Positions 49,613 to 60,201 of a DNA stretch of 64,000 bases are shown piece by piece. This DNA comes from Alphaproteobacteria bacterium. Its GTDB lineage: Bacteria; Pseudomonadota; Alphaproteobacteria; Micavibrionales; Micavibrionaceae. Both the position numbers and the translations under genes were made by a program. Numbering within the stretch: position 1 is the first letter of the stretch; the number at the start of each line of letters is the position of its first letter. A model generated the notes under the pieces. The model made no database searches. It saw nothing but the letters and a program-made list of their open reading frames with translations, and was not told where the DNA came from. Location: NCBI GenBank assembly GCA_021775955.1, contig JAJFGU010000020.1:271886-335885 (forward strand). Direction: 5' to 3'.

Positions 49613-50485
49613 TCCAAACAAACCAAGGAGAACCAGACCGCCAAACAAACCCCATTCTTCCGCCCACAGCGTAAAAATAAAATCGGTTTGTTTTTCGGGC
49701 AGGAAATTGAGATGGCTTTGCGTGCCCTGCAAAAATCCTTTGCCCTCCATACCGCCAGAGCCCAGCGCAATTTTGGACTGCATAATGTGATATCCAGCGC
49801 CCAGCGGATCACTCTCCGGGTCCAGAAATGTTAAAATCCGCTGCTTCTGGTAATCATGCAAAAAATGCCAGGTCACCGGCACACTCGCCGCCACAGCCAC
49901 AAAAGCGATCCCAAATATCCACAGCGAGGCCCCGGCGATAAAAAACATCGCGCCGCCAGCCATCACAATCATCAGCGATGTCCCCAAATCCGGCTGCAGC
50001 AAAACAAGAGCCACAGGAGCCAGAATAATGAGACAAGGCACAATCAAAAAACGAATACTGCGCATATCCTCCAAAGTTGCCGAATGAAAATAGCGTGCGA
50101 GCACCATCACAACGGCGATCTTCATCACCTCCGAAGGCTGCAGCTGCATGAATCCCAAATCAATCCAGCGCTGCGCACCCATGCCAATATGTCCCATCAC
50201 CTCAACGGCAATCAGCAGGATGATCCCGACAACATAGCAAGGCCAGCTCAACCTGTACCACAAACGAATATCAGTCAGAGCAATCGCAATCATGATAACC
50301 GCGCCAACACAAAAACGAACCAGTTGTTTCGAAGCCCAGGGCGAAAAATTACCGCCAGCCGCCGAGTAAAGCGCCGTAAATCCAACGCAGGCGACAAGAG
50401 TTATAAGCACCATAAGTCCCCAGTTTAACTGCCTGACTTTGCGCAGGAAACTCTGCTCCGAATGAATGGTAATTGCACCTGTCAT
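49355..50485 (-). CDS. rodA: Rod shape-determining glycosyltransferase RodA
   Basis: A 376-residue SEDS polymerase with about ten membrane helices. It polymerises glycan strands of peptidoglycan from lipid II together with PBP2 in the elongasome. Motifs are LQPSEVMKIAVVMVLARYF (about 118-136), VLLQPDLGTSLMIVMAGG (about 163), and the terminal PLVSYGGTAMLAVLVGFG. The catalytic Asp region follows EGKGFLQGTQSHLNFLPEKQ. It starts 4 bases after mrdA, so it is co-transcribed. Confidence 0.97.
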   Translation of the reverse strand: MTGAITIHSEQSFLRKVRQLNWGLMVLITLVACVGFTALYSAAGGNFSPWASKQLVRFCVGAVIMIAIALTDIRLWYRLSWPCYVVGIILLIAVEVMGHIGMGAQRWIDLGFMQLQPSEVMKIAVVMVLARYFHSATLEDMRSIRFLIVPCLIILAPVALVLLQPDLGTSLMIVMAGGAMFFIAGASLWIFGIAFVAVAASVPVTWHFLHDYQKQRILTFLDPESDPLGAGYHIMQSKIALGSGGMEGKGFLQGTQSHLNFLPEKQTDFIFTLWAEEWGLFGGLVLLGLFGLIFLYGLWISTRSRHHYGRYLALGLSVNFSLYVFINIAMVMGLIPVVGAPLPLVSYGGTAMLAVLVGFGLIMSCNVYRDSKVTRV

Positions 50486-50488
50486 AAA

Positions 50489-52342
50489 TTACGCTCGTTT
50501 CTCCAGTTGCAAAGGTGTCGCCGCCGGGTCACGCTTTTGCGTTTCGACCAGCAAATCTTTGGCCAGAGGCGCCGCAGAACTCGATCCACCGCCGCCATGC
50601 TCAACCACCACAGAGCAAACATAGCGCGGCTTATGCACTGGCGCATAGCCAACAAACAGCGCATGGTGGCGCGATTTCCAAGGAAGATCTGCGTTCAACA
50701 CCCCTTCCGCACGTTGCTTCATTGTGATCCGCCTGACCTGTGCTGTCCCGGTTTTGCCACCCATTTGCATACCTGGCGTTTCAATCTTCGAACCACGCGC
50801 TGTGCCCTTCTCATGATTAACGACGCGGTTCATTCCTTTTGTAATCAAATCAAGATGCCATTTGTTCAGCTCCATTTTTGGCCATTTTGTATCTACGCTC
50901 GGACGATCACCGACATAACCGGTCATCCATGGTTTAACTTCATAACCTCCATTGATCAAACGCGCCGTCATAATAGCAAGCTGCAGCGGCGTGGTCTGAA
51001 TATAGCCCTGCCCGATACTGGCAACAATTGTTTCCCCTGGCCGCCAAACCTCTCCAAAACGGCCCATTTTCCAGCCTTTATCGGGCATCAGCCCAGGGCG
51101 TTCCTCCTTCAGGTCAAAATCAAGTTTCTGCCCCAAGCCCAGTCTTCTTGCCATGGCCGCAATTTTATCAATCCCGACTTTGGTCGAAATTTCATAGAAA
51201 TACACATCACAGGATTGTGTCAAAGCATCAATAAGATTAACCGTTCCATGCCCACCGCGTTTCCAACAATGAAACCGGTCGCTTCCGGTTCCATAGTCGT
51301 AATGACCCGAACAAAAAGAGGTTTGATGACTTGTGATCAAACCGGCCTCAAGCGCCGCGAGCGCCGTAACCATTTTAAAAGTCGATCCCGGCGGGTATTG
51401 CCCGGCAATTGCCTTATTCGTCAACGGATGCCCCGGATCAGCCAGAAGCTCTTCCCACATCGCCGCAGACAAACCTTTCGTAAAAATATTAGGATCGAAA
51501 CTCGGGCTGGATGCCAGTGAATAAACTGCGCCCGTATGTGCATCCATAATAACGGCAGAGGCGCTTTTCTCCTGATCAAGGCGTGCTTGTGAAAAACGTT
51601 GAAGCTCACCGTCTATCGTCAAAACCACACGCTTGCCGGCTTTGCTGTCATCCCTATTAAGTTCCTGCACCTCACGCCCGATAACATTAACTTCAACTTC
51701 CGAGTTGCCATGCCGCCCGCGCATATCAAGATCAAATTTTTTCTCAATGCCGGTTTTTCCAACCTTGAACCCCGGCAATGTCAAAACAGGATCCTTACCC
51801 ACTTCTGTTTTGCTAACAGAGCTAACATAGCCCACGATATGGGCTGTCGAAACACCATAGGGGTAAGCCCTGATTTCCCCTACATCTATTGAAAGCCCCG
51901 GCAAATCTGGCAAATTCACTTCTATTTTTGCAACATCCTCCCAACTCAAATCATCTTTGACTTCAAGAGGAACAAATTTTGGACTTCTGGATGCCTGTTT
52001 GAGAACTTTTTGAATATCACCCTCTTCAATCTCGATAAAATTCTGTAAGGCTCGAAGAGATTTTTGGATATCATCGGTTTGTTCCGGCACAATCAAAACC
52101 CGGAAGTTCTGATTGTTTACAGCCAAAGGAACGCCGAAACGATCGACAATTTGCCCCCGCGAAGGAGCCAGCATTTTAATATTGATACGGTTTTTATCGG
52201 ATAATGTTCTGTAACGTGCGCCTTGCGAAACCTGAAGCCACGCCAAACGCCCTCCCAAAATCGCCAGACAGGAAACCTGAAGCGCGCCAACAATAAGGCT
52301 GCGCCGCGTAAATATTTTTGTACTGTCCTGATTTTTTTTCAT
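50489..52342 (-). CDS. mrdA: Penicillin-binding protein 2 (transpeptidase)
   Basis: A 617-residue class B PBP that cross-links peptidoglycan for cell elongation. One N-terminal membrane helix (FTRRSLIVGALQVSCLAILG), a dimerisation domain, and the transpeptidase with the catalytic STFK in GQYPPGSTFKMVTALAALEA (about 310-329), the SxN-type triad SCD in LTQSCDVYFYE, and KTG in MQMGGKTGTAQVRR (about 540). It lies between mreD and rodA, the usual order. Confidence 0.97.
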   Translation of the reverse strand: MKKNQDSTKIFTRRSLIVGALQVSCLAILGGRLAWLQVSQGARYRTLSDKNRINIKMLAPSRGQIVDRFGVPLAVNNQNFRVLIVPEQTDDIQKSLRALQNFIEIEEGDIQKVLKQASRSPKFVPLEVKDDLSWEDVAKIEVNLPDLPGLSIDVGEIRAYPYGVSTAHIVGYVSSVSKTEVGKDPVLTLPGFKVGKTGIEKKFDLDMRGRHGNSEVEVNVIGREVQELNRDDSKAGKRVVLTIDGELQRFSQARLDQEKSASAVIMDAHTGAVYSLASSPSFDPNIFTKGLSAAMWEELLADPGHPLTNKAIAGQYPPGSTFKMVTALAALEAGLITSHQTSFCSGHYDYGTGSDRFHCWKRGGHGTVNLIDALTQSCDVYFYEISTKVGIDKIAAMARRLGLGQKLDFDLKEERPGLMPDKGWKMGRFGEVWRPGETIVASIGQGYIQTTPLQLAIMTARLINGGYEVKPWMTGYVGDRPSVDTKWPKMELNKWHLDLITKGMNRVVNHEKGTARGSKIETPGMQMGGKTGTAQVRRITMKQRAEGVLNADLPWKSRHHALFVGYAPVHKPRYVCSVVVEHGGGGSSSAAPLAKDLLVETQKRDPAATPLQLEKRA

Positions 52343-52366
52343 GGCTTCACTTTATAGAAAGAATCT

Positions 52367-52909
52367 TCACCTTTGTGCGCCAAAATTCCCTGATCGTACA
52401 GGCAAAAGCTTGTGTGTCAGATGCAGCATGACATTAACAAGCGGGAAGATAAACATACCCAGAACCATGGAAATCCAGACCGGGTGCAGCGGCGTCCAAT
52501 GCAGGTGAACCAGGCCAAAAAGGAACCATTGCACCAATCCAGTCAGGACCACGACCAAACAAAAACCACTCCAAACCATAATAAAAGGCTGCCCCATCAA
52601 AAACCGTCTCTGATCACTAACAATCCACTGCACAGCCACAAAGACAAAGGCATTAATGCCGAGCGGAAGTCCGCTTAAAATATCCAAAACACCACCTGCG
52701 GCAAAGACCAGCCAGGCCGGAACAATTGTTGGCCTGAATATAGACCAGTAATAAATCGTCATTAAAAACAAAGGTGCCTTGATTCCACCGGTTAGCGGAT
52801 AGGACAGCGAAATTGTATTAAAAATAAACAACGCCACCATAAGACCATAGGGCGCAACCATGCGGCCTCCAAAATCAAGGCGTTCGATTACTGTTGGTAT
52901 AGCGTTCAT
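52367..52909 (-). CDS. mreD: Rod shape-determining protein MreD
   Basis: A 180-residue membrane protein with about five or six helices (PYGLMVALFIFNTISLSYPL, later MVWSGFCLVVVLTGLVQWFL). Family motif region: AGGVLDILSGLPLGINAFVF (about 70-90). MreD is part of the MreBCD-RodA-PBP2 elongation complex. The start at 52909 begins a typical MNAIPTVIERL leader; the frame is open 42 bases further upstream. mrdA follows 24 bases later. Confidence 0.92.
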   Translation of the reverse strand: MNAIPTVIERLDFGGRMVAPYGLMVALFIFNTISLSYPLTGGIKAPLFLMTIYYWSIFRPTIVPAWLVFAAGGVLDILSGLPLGINAFVFVAVQWIVSDQRRFLMGQPFIMVWSGFCLVVVLTGLVQWFLFGLVHLHWTPLHPVWISMVLGMFIFPLVNVMLHLTHKLLPVRSGNFGAQR

Positions 52910-52969
52910 CTTTTGCAATCCGGTCCACCGATTGTGTATTGAGCAAAGCACACTGAAATGTGGAAAGCT

Positions 52970-53824
52970 CTAGCTGCCTGATCGTAAATTGGGATCAGCA
53001 GACTTATTGACGATGCGTACATGCACCATCTTGTTTACATCCGCATAGAGCTTCACATATTTTACATCACCTTCAACGATAACGCGTCCAACGGGCAGCC
53101 CTTGCGGAAACAAGCCACCATGACCGGATGTTACAATACGCGCACCCTCCTGAATATCGCTATCTTGCTGCATATGCTGGAGAACAGGCATGGCCGCGTT
53201 GGTTCCAGCCAAAATAGCGTGCTGGCTGCTGTTCTCAACCAGAATAGGCACACGCGAATTAATATCTGTAATAAGCAACACGCGTGAAGACTTGTTCCCG
53301 TCTTCGACAACGCGGCCAATCAAACCATCACCGGATATCACCGCCTGACCTTTGCGGACCCCATCCTTCTTACCGGCAGCAACCAAAAGACTTTTGACAT
53401 ACGCATTGCCTGAATCGGCAATAATGCGCCCAGTGATATAACTATGCTGCGGCTCAATTTTTACATTCAGAAGATCGCGCAAGGATTTGTTTTCCGCTTC
53501 CAGAAGAAGCGCGGCCTGATACCATTCACGCAAACGGATGTTTTCCTGCTGCAAATGGGCATTCTCCGCCTGCAATTCTGCCAACCCCGTCACATCACGG
53601 ACAAAATCCGAGGCCTGTTGCACCGGCTTGCTCACTGCTGCCAGCACCGGCGCAAAAAGATCAGCTGTGCCAGCACGAACCCCGCCAAGCGCTGCCGGCT
53701 GAAAAGCTGAAAGCATAAGGAGCCCGAAAGCAATAAGAAGCAAAATAAGAGATGAGCCGGACCCAGCCCATAAAGGAATGGGAGCGATGCGTGCTATACC
53801 TTTTGACCAAAGGCGGCGTTTCAA
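52970..53824 (-). CDS. mreC: Rod shape-determining protein MreC
   Basis: A 284-residue bitopic protein. One membrane helix (SGSSLILLLIAFGLLMLSA) is followed by a coiled coil (LAELQAENAHLQQENIRLRE) and a beta-rich periplasmic domain (VISGDGLIGRVVEDGNKSSR, then GHGGLFPQGLPVGRVIVEG, the conserved end motif). MreC self-assembles and activates PBP2. mreD follows after a 60-base gap. Confidence 0.95.
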   Translation of the reverse strand: MKRRLWSKGIARIAPIPLWAGSGSSLILLLIAFGLLMLSAFQPAALGGVRAGTADLFAPVLAAVSKPVQQASDFVRDVTGLAELQAENAHLQQENIRLREWYQAALLLEAENKSLRDLLNVKIEPQHSYITGRIIADSGNAYVKSLLVAAGKKDGVRKGQAVISGDGLIGRVVEDGNKSSRVLLITDINSRVPILVENSSQHAILAGTNAAMPVLQHMQQDSDIQEGARIVTSGHGGLFPQGLPVGRVIVEGDVKYVKLYADVNKMVHVRIVNKSADPNLRSGS

Positions 53825-53950
53825 TGTGACCCCGAACCTGTAAAAAAACCGTTAGAAAACCCTGTGCATTCAAGGATTAAGCAAGAAACCCTCTTGATGC
53901 AAGGCCTAGACTAAATTTACCTTAAAAAGGATGTGAAGACAAATCCCTGT

Positions 53951-55027
<1,077 letters not shown>

Positions 55028-55091
55028 TTATACCAAACAAAAAATTCGAATGCATCAAGAGTTTTGGATATGCAGAGATTAACCCTAAGGA

Positions 55092-55217
55092 TTAACCTTG
55101 GCGGGCCTTATAGCGGGGATTCTTCTTGTTAATCACATAAACACGGCCCTTGCGGCGAACAACGCGGCAATTGCGGTCTCTTTTCTTCAGTGTCTTTAGC
55201 GAACTTGCAACTTTCAT
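55092..55217 (-). CDS. rpmJ: Ribosomal protein L36 (zinc-free form)
   Basis: A 41-residue protein, [20 protein letters not shown], then [20 protein letters not shown]. This is L36 of the C-minus type with one Cys and no zinc CxxC pairs, as in many alphaproteobacteria. It is part of the large ribosomal subunit near the peptidyl transferase centre. AAGATAATT precedes the start. It stands alone, upstream of mreB on the same strand but 100 bases apart. Confidence 0.95.
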   Translation of the reverse strand: MKVASSLKTLKKRDRNCRVVRRKGRVYVINKKNPRYKARQG

Positions 55218-55277
55218 AATTATCTTCCTGCCTAAAAAGCTTAAAGCTGGGCGGAACATAGCGGATTTACGAATATT

Positions 55278-55306
55278 TTGTCAAGGTTTATTGCCTTAGA
55301 TAAAAC
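55278..55306 (+). promoter_or_regulatory. Promoter candidate for the cNMP-EAL gene
   Basis: TTGTCA, a 17-base spacer and TAAAAC. A start at about 55313 rules out the very first in-frame codons as coding and supports a start at 55338 or 55425. Confidence 0.5.
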
Positions 55307-55424
55307 AAACCATTATATTTCCCATAATTTTATAGCAATGTTCGCATTGGTTGATTTAATTATAAAAGCCAATCATCATAAGAAACTCAGAATCGTACAA
55401 TTCTCGGCCAGAGGTCTTCATATA

Positions 55425-56642
55425 ATGAGTTCACCAGATACACAAAAAACATTCAAAACCGGCGAAACAATTATGCGTCAGGGGGATAAAGGTGAAAGCG
55501 CCTATATTATCGAAGAAGGTAGCGTTGAAATCATCATTGAACGACCAGACGGTGAAGAACAATCTGTTGGAACCCGTGGGCCCGGCAGTATGATCGGTGA
55601 AATGGCGATTGTCGACAATGCACCGCGCACCGCAACAGTCAAAGCCGTTCAGGACTGCACACTGCTCGAAATTACCCAAGAAGACTTTTCGCGCCGCCTG
55701 AAAAACGCCGATCCAGTCCTGCGCATGACCACACAGGTTATTCTGACCCGCTACCGCGATACCCTAACCCGCGCAGAAATCAGGCGACTAACCAATAGCT
55801 GGCCACCTGCTGAGTTACTAGAGCAAGAACATGCCGAAGAAACCCACGCCGTTGAAGATATCAAAATTACCAATGATTTCAAAACAGCGTTAGAGAAAAA
55901 CGAAATCAGCCTGCACTACCAACCAATCGTCAATTTTCAAACTGGAAAAATTTCAGGATTTGAAGCTCTGATGCGTTGGGAGCATCCTGAAAAAGGCTTT
56001 ATATCACCTGCAGTTTTTATACCCGTTATCGAAGAAAGTGGCCTCATAGTCGAGGCCAGTCGCTGGGCCCTGCGCGAAGCATGTAAAACTTTAAAGCGGA
56101 TCGAAAGCCAAACAGGCCATGACCGCGAGCTCCATATGAGCGTTAATTTTTCCAGCACAGATTTTGCTTCGGAAAACTTTGTCGATACAATTTACAACAT
56201 CATCAGCGAAAGTGATGTTGACCCAAAACAAATTCATCTTGAAATTACCGAACGGCTTTTGATGCAACAACCTGACAATGCCAAAGACACTTTATTAATG
56301 TGCCGCAAAGCTGGTATGGGCATTGCCATTGATGATTTTGGCACTGGCTATTCGTCCCTCAGCTACCTGCATTACTTCCCCATCGACACATTAAAAATCG
56401 ATCAAAGCTTTATCCGCGACATGCACAAGGATGAAGGCGCGATGGAACTGGTCAAATCTATCATAGCGCTTGGTAAAAACCTTAAAATGGCCATCGTGGC
56501 CGAAGGCATCGAAGACAAGGAAGAGGCAAAAGCCCTGCGCGATCTCGAATGTGATCTGGCACAGGGCTATCTCTACGCTAGGCCTATGCCCGAGAGAGAG
56601 CTAATCGACATCGTGCGCAACTGGGAAGTCATGGAATTTTAA
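55425..56642 (+). CDS. Cyclic-nucleotide-binding EAL phosphodiesterase
   Basis: A 405-residue protein. Residues 5-115 are a cNMP-binding domain (FKTGETIMRQGDKGESAYII, then PGSMIGEMAIVDNAPRTATV, the phosphate-binding cassette). From about residue 145 comes an EAL domain with the catalytic residues in place: FEALMRW, the metal-binding motif AIDDFGTGYSSLSYLHYF (about 302-319) and KIDQSFIRDM. It probably degrades c-di-GMP under control of cAMP or cGMP. It is convergent with the cyclase gene, whose stop lies 2 bases away. Start 55338 is an alternative. Confidence 0.85.
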   Translation: MSSPDTQKTFKTGETIMRQGDKGESAYIIEEGSVEIIIERPDGEEQSVGTRGPGSMIGEMAIVDNAPRTATVKAVQDCTLLEITQEDFSRRLKNADPVLRMTTQVILTRYRDTLTRAEIRRLTNSWPPAELLEQEHAEETHAVEDIKITNDFKTALEKNEISLHYQPIVNFQTGKISGFEALMRWEHPEKGFISPAVFIPVIEESGLIVEASRWALREACKTLKRIESQTGHDRELHMSVNFSSTDFASENFVDTIYNIISESDVDPKQIHLEITERLLMQQPDNAKDTLLMCRKAGMGIAIDDFGTGYSSLSYLHYFPIDTLKIDQSFIRDMHKDEGAMELVKSIIALGKNLKMAIVAEGIEDKEEAKALRDLECDLAQGYLYARPMPERELIDIVRNWEVMEF

Positions 56643-56643
56643 A

Positions 56644-58890
56644 TTATTTCTCAGTTGCCACACAAACGCCATCCCAATCCTCACCCGGCGGGCTCCTTAG
56701 AAATTCCGAAGCACGCTTCTGATACATCTCATAGAGCACATTAAACTTCTCATCTGATAATGCTCTGCACTCACTAGCGCATTTAAAAACTGCATCAAAA
56801 TCTTGCGCACGGTAAGCCTCAATCATCTTGTCGTGCTTATCCAACCAATCTCTAAATTCTACTGCAGCAGCATAATCCTCATCCCCCACAAGAGTAAATA
56901 TCCGCGTAGACTTTGACTTGCCTTTGACTGTTATCAAATCAAGCTCAAGCGTCGCCATACCATCAATCTGCTCTTTGGTGTTTTCGCCAAGAATAATCGG
57001 AACACCATAAACTTTGGTTTGCCCTTCAAGACGTGAGGCCAGATTCACCGCATCCCCCAATGTTGAATAAGCAAAGCGCTGCTTCGATCCCATATTGCCA
57101 ACCGCACAAGGGCCGGTGTTAATACCAATACCGGCATTCAACATTATAGGCTCCTTGCCCATCACTTCCGCTTTTTGTTTAACCCGTTCATTAATAGGGG
57201 CCAACGCCGCCTGCATCCCCAGCGCTGTGATACAGGCATTACGCGCATGGTTTGCGTCATCCAGTGGAGCATTCCAAAACGCCATCATCGCATCACCCAT
57301 ATATTTATCGATCGTGCCTCTGTGCTGCATCACCAGATCCGACATCGGCGTTAGAAAGTCATTCATAAGCTGGATGAGTTCTTCGGGACTCAGACCTTCC
57401 GAAATCGATGTAAAACGCCTGATATCCGAAAACATAACCGTCAGCTCCCTGAGCTCACCACCAAGGCGAAGCTTCTCAGGGTTTTTTGTCAGTTCCGTCA
57501 TAAAATCAGGGGAAATATACAATCCAAACGCTGATCGCACCTGATGTTTTTCTGATTCAACCTTCAAATATGTAAGGATAGTCGAAATTACAAAAATCGT
57601 TAAAACACATAAACTCGCATAAAACGGATCAAACAAAAGACCGTATTCAACATAGGCAACAGCCGTTGCAAAAAACGACAACAATACCAGTGTTACACAA
57701 GCAAGACCTAGAATGAGAACGTGCACGAAGGCAGCCATCACAATAATTAACAAACCCATACCCAAAACAAAAACGGCCTCAGCCAATATCGTAATGTTTG
57801 GCCTTAGCAAATACTTACCCTGCAAAATTTGCTCTACAACGTTGGCATGAATTTCAACACCTGGCCTAAACGGCTGCAATGATGTTGAGCGCAGATCCTT
57901 TAGCCCTTCTGCACTGGATCCAATAAAAACAACACGGTCTTTGATTTTGCTCCGCACCTGATTGTGAAGAGCTCTGTCTAATATCTTGTGAGCCGAAACA
58001 TAGTCATCCTTTATACTAAAAGGTCGGTAATAAACCCAAAGCAAACCATCATCTTCGACAGGAATTATATAATCCTTCAGTACAATACGATAATCTGTGT
58101 CGATTTTATTAGGGTTACTATCGGGACTTTCTCCAATTTTTGCACTTATTTTGGAATCACCCAAAGACACACGCAAAGCCTCAAGGCTAAGCGAAGGATA
58201 TAATGTTTCACCGTCCGTAAAAATCATACCCGTCTTTCTCAAAACACCATCTTTTTCCGGCGTCGCCATAAAACTTCCATTGCCAGCCGAAGCTTTTGTC
58301 AGGTTTGGCAAGAAAACGGCGGCATTGGTAAAACGCCCGCTATGCTGAATAAAATTTTCATGGGCATCAGCCTTGGCTAAAAATGCCTTCCTTAAAATTG
58401 GCGCTGACGGATGCTGTGAATAGCTTCCGAATGTAAATCCCGCAACAAAAATACCCGATTTCCTGATTGCTTCAGCCAGAATTTCATCATTGTCCGGCAA
58501 CTGCAGAATTTCATCTCTTACGCTTTGAAATCTCTCCTCCTCAGGCAACGCGCTAAGGATATTTATGGGAGAGGAACGATCAGGCTCTGCCAACACACCA
58601 TCAAAGGCGACAACTTTGGCTCCAAGCTCTTGAAGATTCAAAATAAGCTCTGCCAAGTCAGTCCGAGGCCATGGCCATTGGCCGACACGTTCCAAAGAAT
58701 CATCATCGATATCAACAATAATAACCTGATGTGATGGATCGCGCGGATAAAATTGGTTAAGCGTATCAAAAACCAGAAACTGCATTTCCTGGCGCCACCT
58801 CTGACCAGATTCAATCTGGCTTACGCCCAACAAAAGGAAAAAGAGAAGAAGACCGACATGCACCCATCGATGTGTTAACAGTTTTCCCAT
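56644..58890 (-). CDS. CHASE2-domain adenylate/guanylate cyclase
   Basis: A 748-residue membrane cyclase. One helix near residue 12-30, an extracellular CHASE2 sensor (about 40-340; VIIVDIDDDSLERVGQWPWP), three helices (about 365-450) and a class III cyclase domain (about 490-660). The cyclase has metal Asp residues in TVMFSDIRRFTSISEGLS and GDAMMAFWNAP and the transition-state region YSTLGDAVNLASRLEGQ. It is likely to make cAMP; specificity was not fixed. It is the last gene of the type I secretion operon, 3 bases after hlyD. Confidence 0.92.
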   Translation of the reverse strand: MGKLLTHRWVHVGLLLFFLLLGVSQIESGQRWRQEMQFLVFDTLNQFYPRDPSHQVIIVDIDDDSLERVGQWPWPRTDLAELILNLQELGAKVVAFDGVLAEPDRSSPINILSALPEEERFQSVRDEILQLPDNDEILAEAIRKSGIFVAGFTFGSYSQHPSAPILRKAFLAKADAHENFIQHSGRFTNAAVFLPNLTKASAGNGSFMATPEKDGVLRKTGMIFTDGETLYPSLSLEALRVSLGDSKISAKIGESPDSNPNKIDTDYRIVLKDYIIPVEDDGLLWVYYRPFSIKDDYVSAHKILDRALHNQVRSKIKDRVVFIGSSAEGLKDLRSTSLQPFRPGVEIHANVVEQILQGKYLLRPNITILAEAVFVLGMGLLIIVMAAFVHVLILGLACVTLVLLSFFATAVAYVEYGLLFDPFYASLCVLTIFVISTILTYLKVESEKHQVRSAFGLYISPDFMTELTKNPEKLRLGGELRELTVMFSDIRRFTSISEGLSPEELIQLMNDFLTPMSDLVMQHRGTIDKYMGDAMMAFWNAPLDDANHARNACITALGMQAALAPINERVKQKAEVMGKEPIMLNAGIGINTGPCAVGNMGSKQRFAYSTLGDAVNLASRLEGQTKVYGVPIILGENTKEQIDGMATLELDLITVKGKSKSTRIFTLVGDEDYAAAVEFRDWLDKHDKMIEAYRAQDFDAVFKCASECRALSDEKFNVLYEMYQKRASEFLRSPPGEDWDGVCVATEK

Positions 58891-58893
58891 GGA

Positions 58894-60201
58894 TCACCTC
58901 TCGGTAAACGCGCGATTGCGAGCTCGCAAGATGGGTTTCATGAGATATTCAAGAATTGTCCGCTTGCCGGTAATCACTTCCGTTTCCGCCACCATACCAG
59001 GGGTAATCGGCAACGGATTTTCTGCGCTACCCATATAATTTCTATCAGTACGAACCTCTATTTCAAAAAAGATATTTCCTTCCTGATCGTTAACGCTGGC
59101 GGCACCAATGCGCATAAGCTTGCCCTCAAGACTGCCGTAGCGCTGTGGGTCGTAAGATGTAATTTTGACCTTCACGTCTTGCCCAGGCCGAATAAACGCG
59201 ATTTCGCTGGGAATAACACGGGCGATAATTTTAAGTTCGTCATCAATTGGCACAACCTCCACCAGTTTTTGTGCCGGTTCAACCACTCCACCAATTGTAG
59301 TCAGCGCAATATTGTTAACCACACCGTCAACCGGCGAGCGCAACTCGGCACGGTAAACCCGATCACCGATCGATTTTAGATTTTCTTTCAATCCGGAAAT
59401 TTCAGTTTCAACACCGTTAAGCTCGCTCAAAGCCTGGGAGCGGAACTGATCATCCTGACTTTCGCGCTCTTTCTGCGCCCCCCGCAAATCAGCCTCCAGA
59501 CCCGCCTTACGCTGACTCTGCGCATTAATCTGGCCACTAACATCATTCAGTTCACGTTGCAGCCTAATCTCCTCCAGCTTCGGCACAGCACGCTTTTTTA
59601 CCATCTCTTTCGTAATATCCAGCTCCTGCTGCAGCGACTTGCGATTCTGATACAAACGATTGATCTGCGCCTTTACTTCCGACAAATCGGCGCTAGCCTT
59701 ATTAATTTTGTCATCCAAAATGGCATAGGCATTTTTAAGCTCCCTTTGACGAGAGTCATAAAGCGCTTTTTCGTTAGCTGCTATTTGCGGCACCTTATCG
59801 GTAACCTCAACCGGCAAAACGAACGTCTTACCACTAGCCTCAGACTCAAGCCGTGCCTTTTTAGCGCCCAGTTCTAAAAACCGTGCTTCCGTTCCTTTTT
59901 CTTGCGATGAAAATTGTACATCACTGATCCGCAAAAGAATTTGATCCTTTTTAACCAGTTCACCCTCTTTCACCAGAATTTCTTGCAGTACACCGCCTTC
60001 AAGGCTTTGCACCACCTGAATCTCCTGTGACGGCACCACTTGCCCCTGCCCGCGCGTGATTTCCTCGACCTGCGAAAACGCTGCCCAGAAAAATCCAAAA
60101 ACGACCAGCCCGATAATACTGAACAGCAAAAGCGTTGATGACAGCGCCGGCTTTAAACTTGTTGCCGCCTCAAGCTCAGACATGAAATCAGTATCCTTCA
60201 T
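58894..60201 (-). CDS. Type I secretion adaptor (HlyD/LapC family)
   Basis: A 435-residue membrane fusion protein. One N-terminal helix (SSTLLLFSIIGLVVFGFFWA), a lipoyl half-domain (GQVVPSQEIQVVQSLEGGVL), a long periplasmic coiled coil (residues 110-270) and the returning beta region with RAELRSPVDGVVNNIALTTI and the C-terminal TPGMVAETEVITGKRTILEY. It links the inner-membrane ABC exporter to TolC. It overlaps the ABC gene by 4 bases. Confidence 0.94.
   Translation of the reverse strand: MKDTDFMSELEAATSLKPALSSTLLLFSIIGLVVFGFFWAAFSQVEEITRGQGQVVPSQEIQVVQSLEGGVLQEILVKEGELVKKDQILLRISDVQFSSQEKGTEARFLELGAKKARLESEASGKTFVLPVEVTDKVPQIAANEKALYDSRQRELKNAYAILDDKINKASADLSEVKAQINRLYQNRKSLQQELDITKEMVKKRAVPKLEEIRLQRELNDVSGQINAQSQRKAGLEADLRGAQKERESQDDQFRSQALSELNGVETEISGLKENLKSIGDRVYRAELRSPVDGVVNNIALTTIGGVVEPAQKLVEVVPIDDELKIIARVIPSEIAFIRPGQDVKVKITSYDPQRYGSLEGKLMRIGAASVNDQEGNIFFEIEVRTDRNYMGSAENPLPITPGMVAETEVITGKRTILEYLMKPILRARNRAFTER

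Noticed and set aside
49856..50428. 190-codon plus-strand frame
   Set aside because: Antisense to rodA; almost all His, Asn, Gln and Arg, a typical shadow.
50462..51520. 352-codon plus-strand frame
   Set aside because: Antisense to mrdA; Arg/His/Cys-rich and without known motifs, so a shadow of the real gene.
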